Assembly: GCA_949987565.1 (NCBI GenBank)
Contig: OX465107.1
Span: forward strand, 4,915,659-4,979,658
Origin: Luidia sarsii
Taxonomy: Eukaryota > Echinodermata > Asteroidea > Paxillosida > Luidiidae
DNA length: 64,000 nucleotides
Direction of reading: 5' to 3'
Below the pieces are notes generated by a model that was not told the DNA's origin, searched no databases, and was given only the letters and a program-made list of their open reading frames with translations. A program made the translations under genes and the position numbers. The number at the start of each line of letters is the position of its first letter. Position 1 is the stretch's first letter. This document shows positions 59,501 through 64,000 of this stretch, one piece after another.

Positions 59501-60240
59501 GACCCTGTCTCCCCATCTCTCTCTCCTCTGACCATGTCTCCCCATCCCTCTCTCCCTGACCCTGTCTCCCCATCCCTCTCTCCCTGACCCTCACCCTGTC
59601 TCCCCATCCCTCTCTCCCTCACCCTGTCTCCCATCCCTCTCTCCCTCACCCTGTCTCCCCATCCCTCTCTCTCCTCTGACTCTGTCTCCCCATCCTTCTC
59701 TCCCTGACCCTGTCTCCCTATCCCTCTCTCCCTGACCCTGACGTCCCTGTCTCCCCATCCCTCTCTCCTCTGACCCTGTCTCCCCATCCCTCTCTCCTCT
59801 GACCCTGTCTCCCCATCCCTCTCTCCTCTGACCCTGTCTCCCCATCCCTCTCTCCCTCACCCTGTCTCCCCATCCCTCTCTCCTCTGACCCTGTCCCCCA
59901 TCCCTCTCTCCTCTGACCCTGTCTCCCCATCCCTCTCTCCTCTGACCCTGTCTCCCCATTCCTCTCTCCTCTGACCCTGTCCCCCATCCCTCTCTCCTCT
60001 GACCCTGTCTCCCCATTCCTCTCTCCTCTGACCCTGTCCCCCATCCCTCTCTCCTCTGACCCTGTCTCCCCATTCCTCTCTCCTCTGACCCTGTCCCCCA
60101 TCCCTCTCTCCTCTGACCCTGTCCCCCATCCCTCTCTCCTCTGACCGTCTCCCCATCCCTCTCTCCCTCACCCTGTCTCCCCATCCCTCTCTCCTCTGAC
60201 CCTGTCTCCCCATCCCTCTCTCCCTCACCCTGTCTCACCA
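53557..60240. repeat. 6.7-kb 28/29-bp minisatellite with higher-order structure
   Basis: Units alternate between a 29-bp form (CCCTGTCTCCCCATC plus CCTCTCTCCTCTGA) and a 28-bp form (CCTCTCTCCCTGA in place of the second half), with marker variants GACGTCCCTG, CTGACCCCGACC, CTGACTCTG and CTGACCGTCTTCC. Markers repeat at 1393 bp (for example GACGTCCCTG at about 58347 and 59740; CTGACCCCGACC at about 57185 and 58578), and at about 1417 bp one period earlier. The + strand is nearly all pyrimidine. Minus-strand frames of up to 680 codons (Met-Gly-Arg-Gln-Gly repeats) arise because the unit lacks stops. Confidence 0.98.
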
Positions 60241-60520
60241 TCTGAAGCTAGGGACAAACCAGTTGAAGCTAGGGACAAGCTTTCTGCACAGCCAATAAGG
60301 CTTTCTGCACAGCGAATACAACGTACGTGAACAATCTGAGTGACCTGAGACTCAATTCTTCATAAATTATTTTATTTGTGCACAAACATCTGGGCCCATC
60401 GCGAATAATTATGTAGTACGGGAAAAAATATCGCTTACGGCCCCCGGTGAAGTGTACCACGCCGGAAGCGCGCACGCCATACTGGTGGTATTATTTCTTC
60501 CCAATGGACTCGTCTCTAAC

Positions 60521-60782
60521 AATGGACCTTTCCATGAATTATGCAAAATAGACCTTACGCAGGCGCTTTACTAAATTGGTTGCCGGGCGCGTGGCGTGCA
60601 GGTTTCGAAACACGCGCGCAGGAGATACACTGAATAGCCAATCACTACACGCCAAATAGTTGATCAGAACGCGCGCACCCCGTGGTAAACTACGATTGGT
60701 TGGCAGCCCGCTTGCCCACCAATTTATAGTAAAGCGCATGCAGCAGCTCTTCAATTTGCATATTTCATGGGAAAGGTCCATT
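60521..60782. mobile_element. 262-bp MITE-like element
   Basis: Ends AATGGACCTTTCCATGAATT and the inverse CATGGGAAAGGTCCATT (with ATGCAAA / TTTGCAT inside). The interior has GCGCGCG-rich inverted segments. No convincing target duplication. Confidence 0.75.
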
Positions 60783-60951
60783 CAGGGACTTTTCGCAAAT
60801 GGTGCCGTCTGCGCAGCGCCAAACAGACTAGGGCGCCCTCACCAACTCCCCACAGCTTCCCAACCGGGTCACAGAAACATTCACGGGCAGGTCATCAGTT
60901 ATACGATAGTCAGGCTTTGAGGGCGGGTTACCAGCGTGACAGAACAGCCAT

Positions 60952-61336
60952 AATTCCTAAATTATGTGAATATATGAAATATAATTGGAATTCTATGAAT
61001 AATAATGAAGTACAAGTCGAAGAGGGTTTGCATTCCTTTCCACGTGATAGGTATGCGGACCACACAATATATTCAAAGCTTCTATTGATATTCAAATACA
61101 ACGCTGTGATAGGCCCCAGTATGAAGCTCAAGCAGGATAGTACGAGGCATCTTTTCGGAGTGCCAGAGAAAAAAAGACCAGTAGATAGATAGATTTCTAG
61201 ATGCAGGGTGGGTAGAACATATACCTGCCAAAAATCGTCCCAGAAAAAAAAGGGTGGGACCCTCTTCGACTTGTACTTCATTATTATTAATAGAATTCCA
61301 ATTATATTTCATATATTCACATAATTTAGGAATTCT
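60952..61336. mobile_element. 385-bp inverted-repeat element
   Basis: Left arm AATTCCTAAATTATGTGAAT...GTCGAAGAGGGT (60952-61030) and right arm ACCCTCTTCGAC...ATTCACATAATTTAGGAATT (61258-61336) are about 78 bp each and nearly exact. The interior is about 230 bp, non-coding. The overlapping open frames on both strands come from the palindrome. Confidence 0.85.
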
Positions 61337-61451
61337 ATTGCATAACATTCGTACAAGTCTTCAGAGGGTTTGCATGTTCAAAGCTGAACGAGAGACCACA
61401 ATAAATGAAAAACGGAGTCCAAAGATCTATCTTGCAGATGCACCATCTACA

Positions 61452-61975
61452 TCACTTATTACAACTCAGAACTGCTTTAGCGAAAGACGGTACCTCAACC
61501 GTTTTAAGATAAAAACGAGCAAAGGTATTAACATTCGTCCAATCAGCTGTTTTTAAGATTTCCTGAAGAGATACCCCTTGGGCACTGCGAAAGCTGTGTG
61601 CGGAATAAATGGTAGGCCTAGCATCTATACCTGCTTCTTGTAACACACATTCCATCCATCTAGCTAATGTGGTGGATGTGACTGTCTTATATCCTCCGTG
61701 CGGTGTAAATAATCCTTCAGCGTTAAAACACATAACTTCGTGTTTTCTTCAAATTGAGGAATAACCAATTTGCTATGTCCTATACCCTTCTTTGGGCTGG
61801 TAGTTTTCAGCATGTCCATAACAGATATAACACAAGAGTCTTCAAGGAACTCAAAATACTTTAAGTCAAGGCACGCTAGTGTTTGGGAGCGTTGGGATGA
61901 CACAAGAGCCAGTAAAGTTAACAGTTTTTGGCTCAAACTTAAAAGTGTAAGTTCTCTATTGACTGCTAAGGAATT
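61452..61975 (-). pseudogene. Broken tyrosine recombinase fragment (DIRS/Crypton-like)
   Basis: Two overlapping minus-strand frames together resemble the C-terminal catalytic part of a retroelement tyrosine recombinase. The upstream frame (to about 61664) has LSQKLLTLLALVSSQRSQTL, giving the first catalytic Arg at 61889-61891. The second frame (from 61733) has TLARWMECVLQEAGID, then AHSFRSA (H-x-x-R; His 61596-61598, Arg 61587-61589), ILKTADWTNVNTFARFYLK and the nucleophile Tyr at 61509-61511. The frames must be joined by a shift near 61690. The segment after the H-x-x-R motif is shorter than usual, suggesting an internal deletion. A TGA at 61976-61978 precedes it and no reverse transcriptase or terminal repeats are visible, so it is a dead fragment. 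DIRS rather than Crypton is inference from the ADW..STF.RFY pattern. Confidence 0.75.
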
Positions 61976-64000
61976 TCACTTTCCTGCGGTACGAAGTATA
62001 GCAGGAAATATTTGTCTGTACGGTACCCACCAGCTTGACGCTTGAGTGGCCCTGACAAGAATGGGCCAAATTTGAATGAAATGCCAAAAAGAGGGCGTTT
62101 TATTTGGGTGTGGCAGTAGTGTGGCCATTCTAGCCTGCGTCCACCACTGCGCGAGGTCGGTCAAGTTACGGACCATTTAATTATATCTAATTAAAGACTG
62201 GGATACCCCCTGATCAAAATGATTGGAAAAGGAAAAGTCATGAGGTATAATTATAAAGATAGAGGTCATGAAGTATAATTATAAGCATTTAGATTAATGT
62301 TATGTGCCACAAGGTTTTCCAGAGTATTTTCCTCGTTGAGTTTTTTACCTCTGGTTTTTCACCCTGGGCAAGAGTTCAAGAGTTCTAGAGTTCTAAGGAG
62401 AGAAAAATGTACATGTACATTATTGTAAGATAATAAACTAGCCGACGCTCGCCAGGCGACAGGCTACACGGCAACTATTTAAGAGTTGGCTGTAATTGTG
62501 TATTGAGTGAAGCGCCAGTAGTGCGCATAGGACAGACCTCAAATAATCCAAAACTGTAGAGACTTTCCACATCTTTGAATACTTAGTTAGGCCTTTGTGG
62601 CGTTAAATTAAAGACACCTTCAAGCAGGCGTGTCACTAAGGTGTTTTGGCCAACTGCGTGGTCCTGAATTAGGATAAATAGGTTTGCGGAGACACCATGT
62701 ATGTCTCCGCAAACCTATTTATCCTTAAAAGGACCCCCTGAAAAGGGATTAGGTAATAGGTGCTTCATTGTGCTGGGCTTGACATGCTTAGGTTTGCCTC
62801 ATTTACATATTCACCTTCATGTATAAAACCACTGGACCCTTGGGTAGGGCGTGGAAGTCTTGGATAGGTGCCTGGGGCGACAGTTGGTCGGCCGTGCTGG
62901 CTGAAGTTATTCTATGTAAGTTAAGTTATGTTATGTTGTATAATGTGTTAGCCAGTCATCCGACCAATCGTAATGTAAGGTCAAAAAAGCTCATAATCTA
63001 TTTATTTATGTTGTAGGAGTGTCCTGATTATATTCCTTGCTTAGCCGGACTTCGTTTAGCTTTAAGATAGCTTTAGGCAGAAGGCCTTATTTTGTGATGT
63101 TATTTCCTTTCTCCTTTTGCTTGACATATAAAATTAATTTAAATCAGTATTCAGCTTCCCTGTTCCCAATCATTCTGTATCTCTCTCTCATTTTGGTAAT
63201 CTGGTCGTTCCCTTCCTGGCGGAATCAAATAGATCCGTTACAATACCAGTGACGGGAATAGTTTCCAGGGTGGTAAAAAGCTTCGAATTCGTCTTCACTC
63301 GTACTGTACTTTGGGTCTTTGGCTGCCGACGGATGAAAAGGGAATTTTTGTGGGTTTGAAATCTAGAAAAATGGCGCGAAGATGAGTATATCCAACTTTA
63401 GCCAATCTGAGGGCATAATTCACGATAGGCCTATCGACGATATGTCCCAAGTGGTTTTTAAAGGTAAAATCTGTTGCGGAGATGTGGAATAAACCCTTTT
63501 AATAAACTAAATAGTAGCTCTATAATATTGTGTAATTTAACCACTAACTCAATGCCTTATAAAATCATTTCTTTTTTAATAACAGCAAGGAACTTTTTTT
63601 ACGATTGGATCGGGCTTAGGCTCCGGCTTCCCGTCACATAAAACCTGAAAATACATGCTGCGATTGGTCGCTGAATTTGGAAGTTTGGTATCCTGTTCAG
63701 TACACAGTATTCACGTAGAAACTGTGATCAGGACCTTGCCCCTAATCAACTGTGGATTGTATCATGCCCCGCACAACATATCATATTGGTTCGCGGCAGC
63801 GACTTGTAACACAGTAGAAGTTAGAGAAGAGCGCTATGGGAGCTTTCGTGTGACGACAACCTATACGTCGTAACGGGTAAGTTTCATTGTGAACGAATAA
63901 GCAGACCAAGCCATAATTGGGTGTTGTAATTATATTACAAACGGCATATAATGTATAGTGCAATTCAGACGGTGCGCTTAGTATACATATGGCATCGCTC
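61976..64000. other. No gene seen; F2 hairpin inside
   Basis: A perfect F2-related hairpin lies at 62671-62725. 62210-62290 has a short direct repeat (AGGTATAATTATAA / AAGTATAATTATAA). The + frame at 63655-63873 has no recognisable domain. The window may end inside or near another gene, but nothing shows it. Confidence 0.45.
62671..62725. repeat. Perfect 24-bp stem hairpin, F2-related
   Basis: AGGATAAATAGGTTTGCGGA... (62671-62694) pairs perfectly with 62702-62725 around a 7-nt loop CCATGTA. The GTTTGCGGAGACACCAT motif is the F2 terminus, so this is two fused F2 ends. Confidence 0.85.

Noticed and set aside
53505..60241. Long minus-strand open frames (up to 680 codons, Met-Gly-Arg-Gln-Gly repeats)
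   Set aside because: They follow from a stop-free 28/29-bp unit whose alternation shifts frame. Several frames are open at once, no splice context or non-repetitive domain exists, and start codons recur in every unit.
62820..63250. LTR of a retrotransposon (TATAAAA near 62823, GTTACA plus a primer-site-like stretch near 63237)
   Set aside because: No second LTR, target duplication or internal coding region can be seen; the motifs are too weak.

Overview
This is eukaryotic (animal) genomic DNA. It has spliced genes with GT-AG introns, very dense small inverted-repeat elements, tRNA-derived SINE-like sequences, large minisatellites and long stretches with no gene. The foldback/MITE-like families, tyrosine-recombinase retroelement debris and abundant TACATGTA-type simple sequence suit a marine deuterostome. 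I lean towards an echinoderm, possibly a sea star, from recollection of similar repeats in that group; this is moderate-to-low confidence inference.

Three spliced genes are readable, all between 31 and 51.3 kb. MRPL23 (mitochondrial ribosomal protein uL23m) is on + at 31233-33760, four coding exons, 151 aa. NUP37 (WD40 nucleoporin of the Y complex) is on - at 36355-42662, seven coding exons, 320 aa. A FAM89/LURAP1-like leucine-rich adaptor is on + at 44722-51293, three coding exons, 205 aa. MRPL23 and NUP37 converge (tails 2.6 kb apart); NUP37 and the adaptor gene diverge (start codons 2.1 kb apart). I see no functional link between the three beyond proximity.

Region by region: 0-31 kb has no gene I can support. 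It holds a T-poor GGGCA array (0.87-1.88 kb), many copies of one dispersed palindrome (family F1, core TGACGTTTCGATCCTAGCAG), TACATGTA-rich tracts, SINE-like tRNA heads, a 2.7 kb near-identical tandem duplication (18.77-24.23 kb), an AACAAATG array, TTAA-bounded inverted-repeat elements, a TAGTAC array and a 2.63 kb foldback element (27.31-29.94 kb). 31-51 kb holds the genes, whose introns carry MITE-like elements. 51.5-52.5 kb is a decaying 20-bp minisatellite. 53.55-60.24 kb is a 6.7 kb 28/29-bp minisatellite with higher-order repeats of about 1.39 kb. 60.2-64 kb holds inverted-repeat elements and a broken tyrosine-recombinase (DIRS-like) fragment.

The most unusual observation is in MRPL23 intron 3. 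A 163-bp tandem repeat has copied the intron-3/exon-4 junction three extra times. The last extra copy is open in the MRPL23 frame and ends at a GT, forming a potential 72-nt in-frame cassette exon. The long open frames over the GGGCA array and the 53-60 kb minisatellite follow from stop-free repeat units and are not called as genes.
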